This document shows, in pieces, positions 8,285 through 17,014 of a DNA stretch of 64,000 nt (its first letter is position 1; every line of letters starts with the position of its first letter). The stretch comes from G963675935 sp963675935 (GTDB lineage: Bacteria; Planctomycetota; Planctomycetia; Pirellulales; Thermoguttaceae), in assembly GCA_963675935.2 (NCBI GenBank), contig CAXXPV010000008.1:62001-126000 (forward strand). The letters run 5' to 3'. The notes beneath the pieces are model-generated. The model searched no databases. It had not been told where the DNA came from and was given only the letters and a program-made list of their open reading frames with translations. A program made the translations under genes and the position numbers.

Positions 8285-9715
8285 ATGAACACACACAAGC
8301 AACCACTGGTGGGTCTATGCCCGATCGGAAAGTTTGTCTTCTCCCACGAAGACGCCATGCGTTTCAAGGGGTTGATCCGCGAGCGACTTGAACGCTGGCA
8401 AATTCGCTACGTCGACCTGGAGACGGTGCTTCCCGACGGAATGGTCCGCGACCAGAAGCACGTGGCGCCGGCGGTCCGCTATTTTCAGGAGCAAGGGATC
8501 GACGCGCTGTTTATCCCGCACTGCAATTTCGGCACGGAGGGCGCCGCGGCGATGATCGCCAAGAAGTGCGCCGTGCCAACGCTGCTGTGGGGCGCCCGCG
8601 ACGACGCGCCGGCGGCCGACGGAACCCGGCTTCGCGATTCGCTTTGCGGCATGATGGCCACCAGCGGAGTATTGAACACGCTAGGCGTCCCATTCACCTA
8701 CATCGAAAATTGTCGAATCGACGATGAGCCTTTCCGGCAAGGGGTGGATCGATTCGTTCGCGCCGCCGGGGTCGTCAAGACCATGAAGACCATGAGGATC
8801 GGCCAAATCGGCCAGCGCATCGATTTCTTCTGGTCCACGATCGGCAACGAGGCCGACTTGCTCAACCGGTTTGGCATTCAGGTTCTCCCGATCGATCTCA
8901 CGGATTTCATCCGAGCCGTGCGCGCCCGCGTGGCGGCCCATCGGGCGGCTTATCTGGAGGAATTGGCTCAATTCCGCCAATGGGTTTCCTTCGACCATTA
9001 TCACAGCGACGACGATATTCTCCCGAACTTCGCGCTGCGCGACGAGATGTTGGAGATCGGCAAGGCGGAGAATCTTGACGGTTTTTGCTTCCAAACCTTC
9101 AATTCCATCCCCAATGAGTTTCAGAGCTTCCTGTCGTTCGGATGCAGTCTCGTGGACGACGCGGGCTATCCGGTCGCGCCCGAGTCGGACCTGTACGGGG
9201 CAATCAGCTCGATTCTCTTGGAGTCGGCCAGCGCGGTGAATGAGCCTTCTTTCCTGCCGGACATCACGATTCGTCATCCGGAAGACGACAATGCCGTGCT
9301 CTTGTGGCATATCGACGCGCCGCTGTCGCTTCGCGCCCCGGACACCCAGGTCAAGGTGAATCTGCCTTGGATATTGAAAACGTTGCCGACCGGGCAGGTT
9401 GCCTTCCGGCTCAAGGACGGCCCGCTGACGGTTTGCCGATTTGCGGGCAATAGCGACGGCTATCGACTGGGCTGCGGCGAAGGGCACACGGTTCCCGGCC
9501 CCTATACCCGTGATTTCTATACGTGGCTGAAGGTGGCAAACTGGCCCGCTTGGGAACGCCAATTGATCTCGGGCCCCTACATCCATCACGTCTCGTGCTG
9601 CTACGATCATTGTGCGCACGTGTTCGAGGAAGCGGCCCGTTACCTGCCGGGATTGCGGATCGAGCGATTTGGCGATGGGGATGCCGGCGCCGGTTCCGGG
9701 GCGCGTTTGGGATAG
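8285..9715 (+). CDS. L-fucose/L-arabinose isomerase-family protein
   Basis: This 476-residue protein resembles the L-fucose isomerase fold family (FucI/AraA-like), which interconverts aldoses and ketoses with a divalent metal. It opens with the family-like VGLCPIGKFVFSHEDAMRFK and has NFGTEGAAAMIAKK and PTLLWGARDD, followed by a long central domain and a C-terminal beta-rich domain with HVSCCYDHCAHVFEE. Candidate metal ligands include Glu and Asp in the central part (SDLYGAIS and NEPSFLPD regions) and the late histidines, but I could not assign them firmly. The start at ATG 8285 is chosen; an in-frame ATG at 8222 is the alternative. It lies divergent from a sugar porter and convergent with XylR, which fits sugar catabolism. 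The substrate (fucose, arabinose or another sugar) is not determined. Confidence 0.85.
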   Translation: MNTHKQPLVGLCPIGKFVFSHEDAMRFKGLIRERLERWQIRYVDLETVLPDGMVRDQKHVAPAVRYFQEQGIDALFIPHCNFGTEGAAAMIAKKCAVPTLLWGARDDAPAADGTRLRDSLCGMMATSGVLNTLGVPFTYIENCRIDDEPFRQGVDRFVRAAGVVKTMKTMRIGQIGQRIDFFWSTIGNEADLLNRFGIQVLPIDLTDFIRAVRARVAAHRAAYLEELAQFRQWVSFDHYHSDDDILPNFALRDEMLEIGKAENLDGFCFQTFNSIPNEFQSFLSFGCSLVDDAGYPVAPESDLYGAISSILLESASAVNEPSFLPDITIRHPEDDNAVLLWHIDAPLSLRAPDTQVKVNLPWILKTLPTGQVAFRLKDGPLTVCRFAGNSDGYRLGCGEGHTVPGPYTRDFYTWLKVANWPAWERQLISGPYIHHVSCCYDHCAHVFEEAARYLPGLRIERFGDGDAGAGSGARLG

Positions 9716-9740
9716 CGCGCCGGCCTTCACCGCGCAAGTT

Positions 9741-10925
9741 TTATTGCGGCTTCTCCGATAGTCCGAGCCGGAACGAGCGTTGAAATTCGCTCGGGGTCTG
9801 ACCGAGGCGTTTGCGAAAGAGGTTTGTCATGTGCTGCACGTGGGCGAAACCGGCCTCGGCGGCCACTTGTTTCAGTGCCAAGTTGCCCGCCATGATGAGC
9901 TGCCGCGCCCGCGCCAGTTTCGCCTCTTGAATCTCCTCGTGAATGGTTCTGTGCATGGTTTTCTTGAATCGCTCGCCCAAGGTCGTGTGCGACACGCTGG
10001 CCATGTCCAAGACGTGGGACACTCGCAAATGTTCGCCGGCGTTTTTGCGGATGAAGCGCACGGCCGCCGCCACTTCGGGGTCTTTGATGGCCAGGTAATC
10101 GGTCGAGCCGCGGCACACGACGCGTTCCGGCGGCACGTGGTTGACGACGCGCAGAACTTTTTTCCCCGACATCAGCCGGTTCAACAGTTCCGCCGCGTGA
10201 TAGCCCACGTTCCACGCGCCTTGCTCGATGCTCGAAATCGCCGGCTCCGTCAGCTCGCACATCAACTCGTCGTTGTCGACGCCGATCACCGCCACGTCCT
10301 CGGGCACGCGGATGCCCATCGCGAAGCAAGCCTTCAGCACGTGCATGGCGCGAGCGTCGTTGGCGGCCATGATTCCCACGGGTTTTTTCAGCGACCGCAG
10401 CCATTCTTTCAGATCGAGCTGCAATTCGTTCCAGTTGCGGGTTGACAAGTGCCGGCCTGCGTAGAGCGAGCAGGGCGTCTTGACCTCTCGAGCCCGTTGT
10501 TTGAAGGACCGGGCGCGAGTTTCGGACCACAAGTAGTAGCGGCTTCGCGGCATGCCCACGTAGGCAAGCCGCGTATATCCTTGCGAGAGGAGATGATCGG
10601 CGGCCATGCGAGCGATGGCGTCGTCGTCGGTGGCGTAATAGGGGATGCCCGATTTCGGATCGTACCAGCCGTAGCCGCCCTCCACGCCCACGACCGGGAC
10701 ATTCACGCGGCGAAGGTTCTCGGCGATCCTCCGCTCGGTAAACGTGGTGATGATGCCGTGGCCGTGCCACTTGCACAGATCGGGGATCTTGGCCAACGGG
10801 TCCGCCTCGACATACACGTCCCAGTTGCCGGATTCCCGCGCGTAGCTCGCAACCCCGCGGACGATCTTCCGCTGGTACGGCAGGTTCATGTCGAGAATCA
10901 AGGCGACGCGACGCGTCTTCTTCAT
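9741..10925 (-). CDS. XylR-type AraC-family transcriptional regulator
   Basis: This 394-residue protein has two parts. Residues of about 5-280 form a LacI-like sugar-binding domain (RVALILDMNLPYQRKIVRGV, then HLLSQGYTRLAYVG and PEDVAVIGVDNDELMCELT). Residues of about 290-390 are an AraC-type double helix-turn-helix (AAVRFIRKNAGEHLRVSHVL, then KQVAAEAGFAHVQHMTNLFR). This is the layout of E. coli XylR and of many planctomycete xylose-operon regulators. The start ATG at 10925 is chosen because the conserved MKKTRRVALIL follows, although the frame stays open to 11009. It faces away from the glycosidase genes at 11437 and toward the isomerase-like gene. It probably senses a released sugar and activates the porter, isomerase and glycosidase genes. 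Confidence 0.92.
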   Translation of the reverse strand: MKKTRRVALILDMNLPYQRKIVRGVASYARESGNWDVYVEADPLAKIPDLCKWHGHGIITTFTERRIAENLRRVNVPVVGVEGGYGWYDPKSGIPYYATDDDAIARMAADHLLSQGYTRLAYVGMPRSRYYLWSETRARSFKQRAREVKTPCSLYAGRHLSTRNWNELQLDLKEWLRSLKKPVGIMAANDARAMHVLKACFAMGIRVPEDVAVIGVDNDELMCELTEPAISSIEQGAWNVGYHAAELLNRLMSGKKVLRVVNHVPPERVVCRGSTDYLAIKDPEVAAAVRFIRKNAGEHLRVSHVLDMASVSHTTLGERFKKTMHRTIHEEIQEAKLARARQLIMAGNLALKQVAAEAGFAHVQHMTNLFRKRLGQTPSEFQRSFRLGLSEKPQ

Positions 10926-11254
10926 GGCGATTTTCGTTTGTGATTCCCAGGACGGCCGTGCAGCCGTTCCATCCCCGGCGGACGCCGAAAAAATCCAACC
11001 AAGCGGCATAATCGATTATAGCTTGCCGTTGGGGTCAAGGGAATCGCGGCCGCGAGGAGGCGTGATTCTTCCCCGGGAAACCTCATTCAGGGACGGCCAA
11101 AATCCAACGTGCGGAGAGTGGGCTTCTATCCGTGCAATACTTTCACTCATCGGTGCAAACAAGAACTATTGCTATTTCATTTTCCATCGGGTTAGAATCA
11201 AAGGAATGACGCCAAGGCATTCGACGAATACTCGACCCTGCCCGCCTGGATGAA
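10926..11254. promoter_or_regulatory. Upstream region between XylR and the glycosidase locus
   Basis: No gene is visible in about 330 bases. The promoter of xylR and possibly that of the + strand locus should lie here. I see no convincing paired operator. The stretch around 11160-11210 is AT-richer than its surroundings. Confidence 0.35.
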
Positions 11255-11410
11255 AACTGCGATGTCCGCGCTGCAGAAAACATCGCACGGTGACGAATGC
11301 AAGGCGTTTTGCAGGATTGGACCGGCCCGGTTCCCGCCCCCCCGGCCACTTGGCCACCATTATCGGCAATTGGTCGCGGTTGGGCGACCAAACGCCACGC
11401 CCTTGGCAAG
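11255..11410 (+). pseudogene. Decayed 3' end of a ~765-residue family gene
   Basis: Bases from about 11300 to 11410 resemble the last ~100 bases of the genes ending at 16893, 19333 and 29652. GGCGTTTTGCAGGATTGGAC followed by CGGCCCGGTTCCCGCC encodes the family's GVLQDW-GPVPA end. The match then slips frame in a C-rich run and ends near a TAG corresponding to the family stop. Similarity before about 11295 is weaker and the left limit is a guess. It sits directly upstream of the gene at 11437, so a full copy of this family once preceded it. Confidence 0.65.
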
Positions 11411-11436
11411 TAGCTATATCCTCTAGTGGAGACTGC

Positions 11437-13104
11437 ATGATGAGAAAATGGTTGTTCATCGGTGTTTTACTCGGCTGGCTTGTGTCGCCTTTGAATGCCG
11501 AGACATCGAAAACGGTCCGCTTGGCGTTGCCGTCACAGCCCAGTCCGATGGTCGAGAACATCGGCCGGGTGTTCATGCGGCAGATTCAGCAACGTTGCGA
11601 CGCCAAGGTGTCAACGACCGGCGATGCGCGGACGACGGTGGAGTTGGCCATCGAGCCCGGCGTCGGCTCGGAAGGATTTAGGATCGAGGATCGACCGGGC
11701 GGCGGCGTGAAGATCGTCGGCAACGATGAGCGAGGGTTGCTCTACGGCGTAGGCAAGTTCCTGCGGACCTCGCGTTACGACCAGGGAGGTTTTACGCCGG
11801 GCGCGTGGCGAGGGACGTCGGTTCCCGTCTGCCCGGTCCGAGGCGTCTACATCGCCACGCACTTCAACAACTTCTACGAGGCCGCGCCGATCGAGGAAGT
11901 CGAGCGATACATCGAAGACCTCGCCTTGTGGGGAGTCAATTCGTTGGTGTTTCATTTCCCCCATTGGCAATTCAACGGTTATGACGATCCGGCCGCGAGG
12001 AAGGCGATGGATCGTCAAAAGCAAATTATTCGGGCGGCCCATGCGGTGGGAATGCGCGCGGGCTTGCTCCAGGTGGCCAACGATGCCTTCAAGTCGTCGC
12101 CCCAAGAGTTGCGCAACACGCCGGTCCCCGATGCCTTGGGGCGGCACGGCCACTTTGGCGTGAATCTATGCCCCGCCAAGCCGATGGCCCACGAGGTATT
12201 GCTGCGTGATTGGGATCGCTTGCTGGACGAGTTCGCCGACGTGGGATTGGATTACATCGACTACTGGCCCTACGATGAGGGCGGCTGCGGCTGCAAGGAC
12301 TGCTGGCCTTGGGGCGCAAGGGGATACCTCAAGCTTTGCAGCGAGTTGAGCAAGAGCGTGCGGGCAAAGTATCCCAAGGCGCAGATCATTCTTTCCACGT
12401 GGACTTATGACACGCCCCCGTGCGGCGAGTGGGAAGGGCTTGCCAAGGCATTGGCCAAGGACAAAAGTTGGGTCGATATCATTCAGGCCGACGCTCACGA
12501 GGATTTTCCGCGGTATCCGCTGGACAAGGGCGTGCCCGGCGGGCTGCCGATGGTGAACTTCCCCGAGATCAGCATGTGGGGGCAAGGGCCCTGGGGCGGC
12601 TACGGAGCCAATCCGCTCCCCGCGCGGTTCCAGCGCCTATGGAACCAGACCGAGAAGAAACTCTCCGGCGGGTTTCCCTATTCGGAAGGCATTTACGAGG
12701 ACATCGACAAGGTGATTGTGAACCAGCTTTACTGGGATCCAGCCCGGCCTGTCATGGAGACCGTCAAGGAATATATCTCCTTTGAATACTCGCCCGAATT
12801 TGTGCGCCAACTGGCGACAGTCGTGGAAACGCTGGAAAAGAACCACTCGCGTGGCGGCATTACTTCTGACGCGGAAAACGCGCTAAAATTGGTCCAGGAG
12901 GCCGATGCGAAACTGACGCCGCAGGCGAAGAGCGCCTGGCGGTGGCGTATCTTTTACTTGCGGACGTTGATCGACAAGGAGCTTTACGCCCGGCACGGCC
13001 GGATGGAAGGGCCGGAACTGAAGGCGGCATTCGAGGAGCTGACGCGGATTTATCACGCCGAGAGCGCCCACTCCATGCCGATCAAGCCGCCGCAGGTGAA
13101 CTAG
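11437..13104 (+). CDS. Secreted GH20/GH67-like glycosidase-related protein (copy 1)
   Basis: This 555-residue protein has a signal peptide (MMRKWLFIGVLLGWLVSPLNA). Residues of about 25-125 look like the small alpha/beta domain in front of GH20, GH67 and GH84 barrels: VELAIEPGVGSEGFRIEDR, then GNDERGLLYGVGKFLRTSR. Next comes a TIM-barrel-like part starting at PVRGVYIATHFNNFYEAAPIEEVERYIEDLALWGVN, with a Cys cluster GGCGCKDCWPWG near residue 285 and SGGFPYSEGIYEDIDK near 410. The C-terminus is helical. Acidic catalytic residues cannot be fixed with confidence (YDEGGCGC and YSEGIYED are candidates). A close paralog lies at 24459. It is the first intact gene of the + strand locus, 50 bases before the GH39 gene. 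The start is ATG 11437, with TGGAG just upstream. The exact activity is unknown. Confidence 0.75.
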   Translation: MMRKWLFIGVLLGWLVSPLNAETSKTVRLALPSQPSPMVENIGRVFMRQIQQRCDAKVSTTGDARTTVELAIEPGVGSEGFRIEDRPGGGVKIVGNDERGLLYGVGKFLRTSRYDQGGFTPGAWRGTSVPVCPVRGVYIATHFNNFYEAAPIEEVERYIEDLALWGVNSLVFHFPHWQFNGYDDPAARKAMDRQKQIIRAAHAVGMRAGLLQVANDAFKSSPQELRNTPVPDALGRHGHFGVNLCPAKPMAHEVLLRDWDRLLDEFADVGLDYIDYWPYDEGGCGCKDCWPWGARGYLKLCSELSKSVRAKYPKAQIILSTWTYDTPPCGEWEGLAKALAKDKSWVDIIQADAHEDFPRYPLDKGVPGGLPMVNFPEISMWGQGPWGGYGANPLPARFQRLWNQTEKKLSGGFPYSEGIYEDIDKVIVNQLYWDPARPVMETVKEYISFEYSPEFVRQLATVVETLEKNHSRGGITSDAENALKLVQEADAKLTPQAKSAWRWRIFYLRTLIDKELYARHGRMEGPELKAAFEELTRIYHAESAHSMPIKPPQVN

Positions 13105-13154
13105 GGGCTTGATGCCGACGCACCGTTGAAACCCCCAGGCACGAAGGACGTAGC

Positions 13155-14594
13155 ATGAGACTGCAAACAGCGACGTTTGGCATCATCGCGATCGGTTGGC
13201 TTGCCTTGGCGAGCATCGCGTCGGCGGCGGAAACGAACCTTGCGACGCAAGAGCAAACGACGCTGAGCGCGGTCGTCGACTTCGCGAGGCCGCTTGGCAA
13301 GATACGCGCGCTGCATGGGGTCAATAACGGCCCGTTTGCCGCGGGAAACCACTTCGCCGACATGGCTGCGCGACACAAAGAAGCCTGCTTTCCCTGTGTG
13401 CGGCTGCACGATAGCAACTGGCCAAACCCCAATGTCGTGGACGTGCCCGCCATTTTCCCGCTGTTCCATGCGGACCCCGACGACCCGAAAAACTACATCT
13501 TCGCTCCCACCGATCGATATTTGGAACCCATCGTGCAGAATGGTTGCCAGATTATCTACCGCCTTGGCGTCAGCATCGAGCACAAGACCGCTTTCTATAC
13601 GCACCCGCCCAAAGATTACCAAAAATGGGCAAAGATTTGCGTCAATATCATTCGGCACTACAACGAGGGTTGGGCCAACGGATTTCACTACAATATCAAA
13701 TGCTGGGAGATATGGAATGAACCGCACGGCGTCTCCATGTGGTCGGGCACTCAGCAGCAGTATTTCGATCTGTACAAGGTTGCGGCCACGACGATCAAGG
13801 CTCACGACTCTTCGCTGAAGGTCGGTGGACCGGCGGCCGGAGACGTCCCCGATGTTCTCACGAAGCTGTTCGTGGCATATTGCCACGACCAGAAGTTGCC
13901 GCTGGATTTTCTATCCTGGCACGACTATACCCTTTTGCCGCAGACGATAAGTGACCGAGCCAAGAACTCCCGATCGCTCTTGGACCAATACGGCTTCAAG
14001 AAAACGGAAATCTACTGCACCGAATGGCGGCCGATGATAGCGGGTTTTGACGAGGTCGGGTGGCAACAGAACAAGCCGGCGTCGGCGGTTCGCGAGGCAT
14101 TTGCCCGGAATCGGAACCACGAAGCGGCCTCCTTCGCGGCTTCCGCGTTGATGCTGATGCAGGATAGCCCGTTGGACATGGCCAATTTCTACACGGCCGA
14201 TTATTCACCCTGGAGCATGTTCGACGAGTACGGAGTTCCGGGAAAGGTGTTTTTTGCTTTTAAGGCGTTTAACCAGTTGACGCAAACGCCAAACCGTGTG
14301 TCCGTGGAAGGCTCGCCGGGCGGCAGCGCGACGACTCTTTGCGCCGGCGTTGCCGACGACCACAAGACCGCTGCAATCTTGCTGAGCAACTTCCGAGGCA
14401 AGCAAAGCCAACTGGCGATCGCGATTAAGAACCTGCCCATGACCGGCAAGGTGCGCGTGGAGCGATATCTGGTCGATCAGAAGCACGAATTCGAGCGAGT
14501 CGGCAACGAATCGTTCGACTTGGCAAACCCCACTCTAAATATCACGCTGCCCCAGGCCACGGTGTGCCTGCTGCGGCTCATTCAAGAACGATGA
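13155..14594 (+). CDS. Secreted GH39-like glycoside hydrolase (beta-xylosidase-type)
   Basis: This 479-residue protein has a signal peptide (residues 1-25, ending IASAAE). The GH-A clan features of family 39 are clear. WEIWNEPHG carries the acid/base Glu189, and TEIYCTEWRP carries a candidate nucleophile Glu290 at the end of a later strand. HGVNNGPFAAG near the start matches the first strand of family 39 barrels. The C-terminal ~100 residues are a beta domain (AAILLSNFRG, ATVCLLRL). Family 39 enzymes include beta-xylosidases and alpha-L-iduronidases. A xylosidase would fit the XylR context, but this is inferred. It ends 10 bases before the next gene, so the genes are probably one transcript. 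Confidence 0.85.
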   Translation: MRLQTATFGIIAIGWLALASIASAAETNLATQEQTTLSAVVDFARPLGKIRALHGVNNGPFAAGNHFADMAARHKEACFPCVRLHDSNWPNPNVVDVPAIFPLFHADPDDPKNYIFAPTDRYLEPIVQNGCQIIYRLGVSIEHKTAFYTHPPKDYQKWAKICVNIIRHYNEGWANGFHYNIKCWEIWNEPHGVSMWSGTQQQYFDLYKVAATTIKAHDSSLKVGGPAAGDVPDVLTKLFVAYCHDQKLPLDFLSWHDYTLLPQTISDRAKNSRSLLDQYGFKKTEIYCTEWRPMIAGFDEVGWQQNKPASAVREAFARNRNHEAASFAASALMLMQDSPLDMANFYTADYSPWSMFDEYGVPGKVFFAFKAFNQLTQTPNRVSVEGSPGGSATTLCAGVADDHKTAAILLSNFRGKQSQLAIAIKNLPMTGKVRVERYLVDQKHEFERVGNESFDLANPTLNITLPQATVCLLRLIQER

Positions 14595-14604
14595 GGACTT
14601 ACTA

Positions 14605-16893
14605 ATGACTCGAATCGCATTTATGGGTTGTCTGACGCTGTCGCTGCTGGCCATGCAAGTCGTCGCCGCGGAGAATGTTGTCATGCAGCGATCATTGGCC
14701 GTCGAATTGCCTCATCAGGAGGAGAACGCCATTAAGACCTCGTGGCCGGCGATTGGATGCTGGTTTTGGGCGGCTGACGAGTTCAAACCGGACGGCTACA
14801 AGCGGTTTCTCGACCAACACGCGAAATACTCGTCCTTCAAACTACTGACGACCAGCATCCGCTGCCCTGCCGACGTGACGGACCCGAAGGTTCACGATCA
14901 GATCAAAGCGGCGGCTGAGTATGCCAAGAGCCTCGGCATGGGGATCGTCATGGAGCTGGATGCCCCGTTCGCGCGGTCGGTTTTCGCTGAAAAGTATCCC
15001 GACGAACTCCAAGGTATCGTTCGCTTGCGCGACGTGGCGTTGAAAGACGCCGGCAATGTAAGCCTGGCCGTTGAACCCCTGAACGGAGGCACCTACGGCT
15101 TTTATACCAAGGGTTTCGATTCGGTGGCGGGGCGGTTGTTGCGAGTCTATTCCTATCTCCCCGGTTCGGCGGGAATCGAAGCGGTTGAAGATATTACCAG
15201 CCGCTGCAAAATCGACCAAGCCGACGCGAGGGGAGTCAAAGTGACGATCCCCTGCACGGCACGGGACAAAGGTCGCACGGCGTGTGTGATGGCGATGTTC
15301 AATCTGTTCACGCCGGACATCTTCGCGCCGCATCTGCCCGATTATGAACTGCAAGTGCTGCAACAGTACGCCGACGCGCCGCTGGCCGGCGTGTGCAAGG
15401 ACGAATGGGGCTTTTGCCCCTCGGGCGGCGTCTCGGCGCCCGCAAATCTATGGTTTTCAAGATACGTGGCCGAGGAATATGCCAGCCGGAGGCCGGGACG
15501 CGACCTGCTCCGCGATATTCTCTTGATGAGCAAGGGCGAAAAGGGACGGGACGGTCAACGGGCTGCCGCCATGAACCACTACATGGAAATGTATTGGCAG
15601 CGCAACGCCGAGATCGAAACAAAATACTATCACTCGATCAAGAAGGTTTTCGGCAAAGACGCAATGGTGGCAACGCATCCAACCTGGTGGCCGTATCCGG
15701 GAACATATGAGGTTTTCAAGAATGGCTTAGACTGGTGGGCCGTCAAACGCGATTTGGCGCAGACGGATGAATCGACGCCGTATTGCATTCGCACCGCACT
15801 GTCCAAGAAGTGGCACAGCCCGCTCTGCTATAATATGTATTACGCCCCCACGGTCAAACCCTACGAAGACGATCTTTGGCGACACGCCCTGGGCGGAGGC
15901 CGATTAAACTTCCATCCTCTTTTTAGTGCGCCGATGGATCAACTCAGCAGCAATTTTCTGCCCGTGGCGGGGAAGCTGCTGCGGGCCGATTGTCGTGTGC
16001 GGCTGTTGAACTACATCTCGACTGCGCCGATTGATTGCCCCGTTGCAGTCGTGTTCAGCCATCCCCGCATCGACAATTGGGCAGGGCCGGGGTTCGGCGA
16101 TTCCGGCGTTCCGGTTTGCGATCAACTATGGAAGGACGGCTACTATGCCGACCTGATTCCCAGCAGCGAGATTGCCGCGGGGAATCTGAAGCTCGCCGGC
16201 GATGGCAGCGTCCAGTATGGTCCTCAGAAATACGCGGCCGTGGTGTTGTATCAGCCTCAGTACGAACGACCGGTGGTAGGCGAGTTCTTTCGCAAAGCGG
16301 CAGCCGCAGGCAAGACCTCGCTACACCGAATCGGTGATTGGACGATGGACTTCGACGGCAACGCGGTTGATGTCGAGAAGGCGCTGCCGGCGAAGATGAA
16401 AACTGCGGACGCCGCCGGATGTGTGCAAGATATTATCGCGCAGTTGAATGCGTCGGGCTTCCATCCGCAGACGCCCTGCACGATGCGCGGAGGCTTCGTC
16501 GCGTCGATGATGCCTAAGTCCAGCGGTCGGTGCCGGCTGTTGGACGGCACCGTCATTCTCGCTTCCGGCGAGAAGGACGTGCTGGGCGACCCGATCCAGA
16601 AAACCATCAAGATCAACGACAATGAAGTTGCATTCGACGCCGTCGGCGTGGCGGCTGCACGGTTGGATCACGATGGCAAACTTGAAGCCCTGGCCGCCGG
16701 CGCTCTAAAATCCTTTCGAGGCGGCGGGCTTGTGATTGATTTGCCGGAGCGGGTCGATGTGGCCCTATGGCGCGACGCGAAAGGCCGGTGGCACGGCGTC
16801 TTGCAGGACTGGGCAGGCCCGGTTCCCGTCGCGTTAGCCGCCATTACCAACGACTGGCTGCGACTGGCCGTGCCCACGCCGTTGGTGAAATAA
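14605..16893 (+). CDS. Secreted protein of an unrecognised ~765-residue family, copy 1
   Basis: The 762-residue product has a signal peptide (residues 1-22, ending VVAAEN). Residues of about 45-450 look like a glycosidase-type barrel: KTSWPAIGCWFWAADEFKPD, LKLLTTSIRCPAD-like, GMGIVMELDAPFAR and AGVCKDEWGF. The DEWG motif, at a strand end near residue 270, is a candidate catalytic site shared by all three copies. Residues of about 480-620 resemble the GATase-like trimerisation domain of GH42 enzymes (DCPVAVVFSHPRIDNWAGPG, then YYADLIPSSEI). The C-terminal ~80 residues form a beta domain ending in WHGVLQDWAGPVP. I do not recognise a named family. It follows the GH39 gene by 10 bases. Copies lie at 17015 and 27352, and a 3' relic lies at about 11300. 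Confidence 0.75.
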   Translation: MTRIAFMGCLTLSLLAMQVVAAENVVMQRSLAVELPHQEENAIKTSWPAIGCWFWAADEFKPDGYKRFLDQHAKYSSFKLLTTSIRCPADVTDPKVHDQIKAAAEYAKSLGMGIVMELDAPFARSVFAEKYPDELQGIVRLRDVALKDAGNVSLAVEPLNGGTYGFYTKGFDSVAGRLLRVYSYLPGSAGIEAVEDITSRCKIDQADARGVKVTIPCTARDKGRTACVMAMFNLFTPDIFAPHLPDYELQVLQQYADAPLAGVCKDEWGFCPSGGVSAPANLWFSRYVAEEYASRRPGRDLLRDILLMSKGEKGRDGQRAAAMNHYMEMYWQRNAEIETKYYHSIKKVFGKDAMVATHPTWWPYPGTYEVFKNGLDWWAVKRDLAQTDESTPYCIRTALSKKWHSPLCYNMYYAPTVKPYEDDLWRHALGGGRLNFHPLFSAPMDQLSSNFLPVAGKLLRADCRVRLLNYISTAPIDCPVAVVFSHPRIDNWAGPGFGDSGVPVCDQLWKDGYYADLIPSSEIAAGNLKLAGDGSVQYGPQKYAAVVLYQPQYERPVVGEFFRKAAAAGKTSLHRIGDWTMDFDGNAVDVEKALPAKMKTADAAGCVQDIIAQLNASGFHPQTPCTMRGGFVASMMPKSSGRCRLLDGTVILASGEKDVLGDPIQKTIKINDNEVAFDAVGVAAARLDHDGKLEALAAGALKSFRGGGLVIDLPERVDVALWRDAKGRWHGVLQDWAGPVPVALAAITNDWLRLAVPTPLVK

Positions 16894-17014
16894 ATTGTGC
16901 ATCTTGCACTTCAGTATACTGTAAACGCCTGAAATTGTCTGGAATTTCCATTTCCCGAGATAAATCGGACAAACCAAGCCCTACAAAGTGTAAAATACTC
17001 ACGGACACTCCAGG

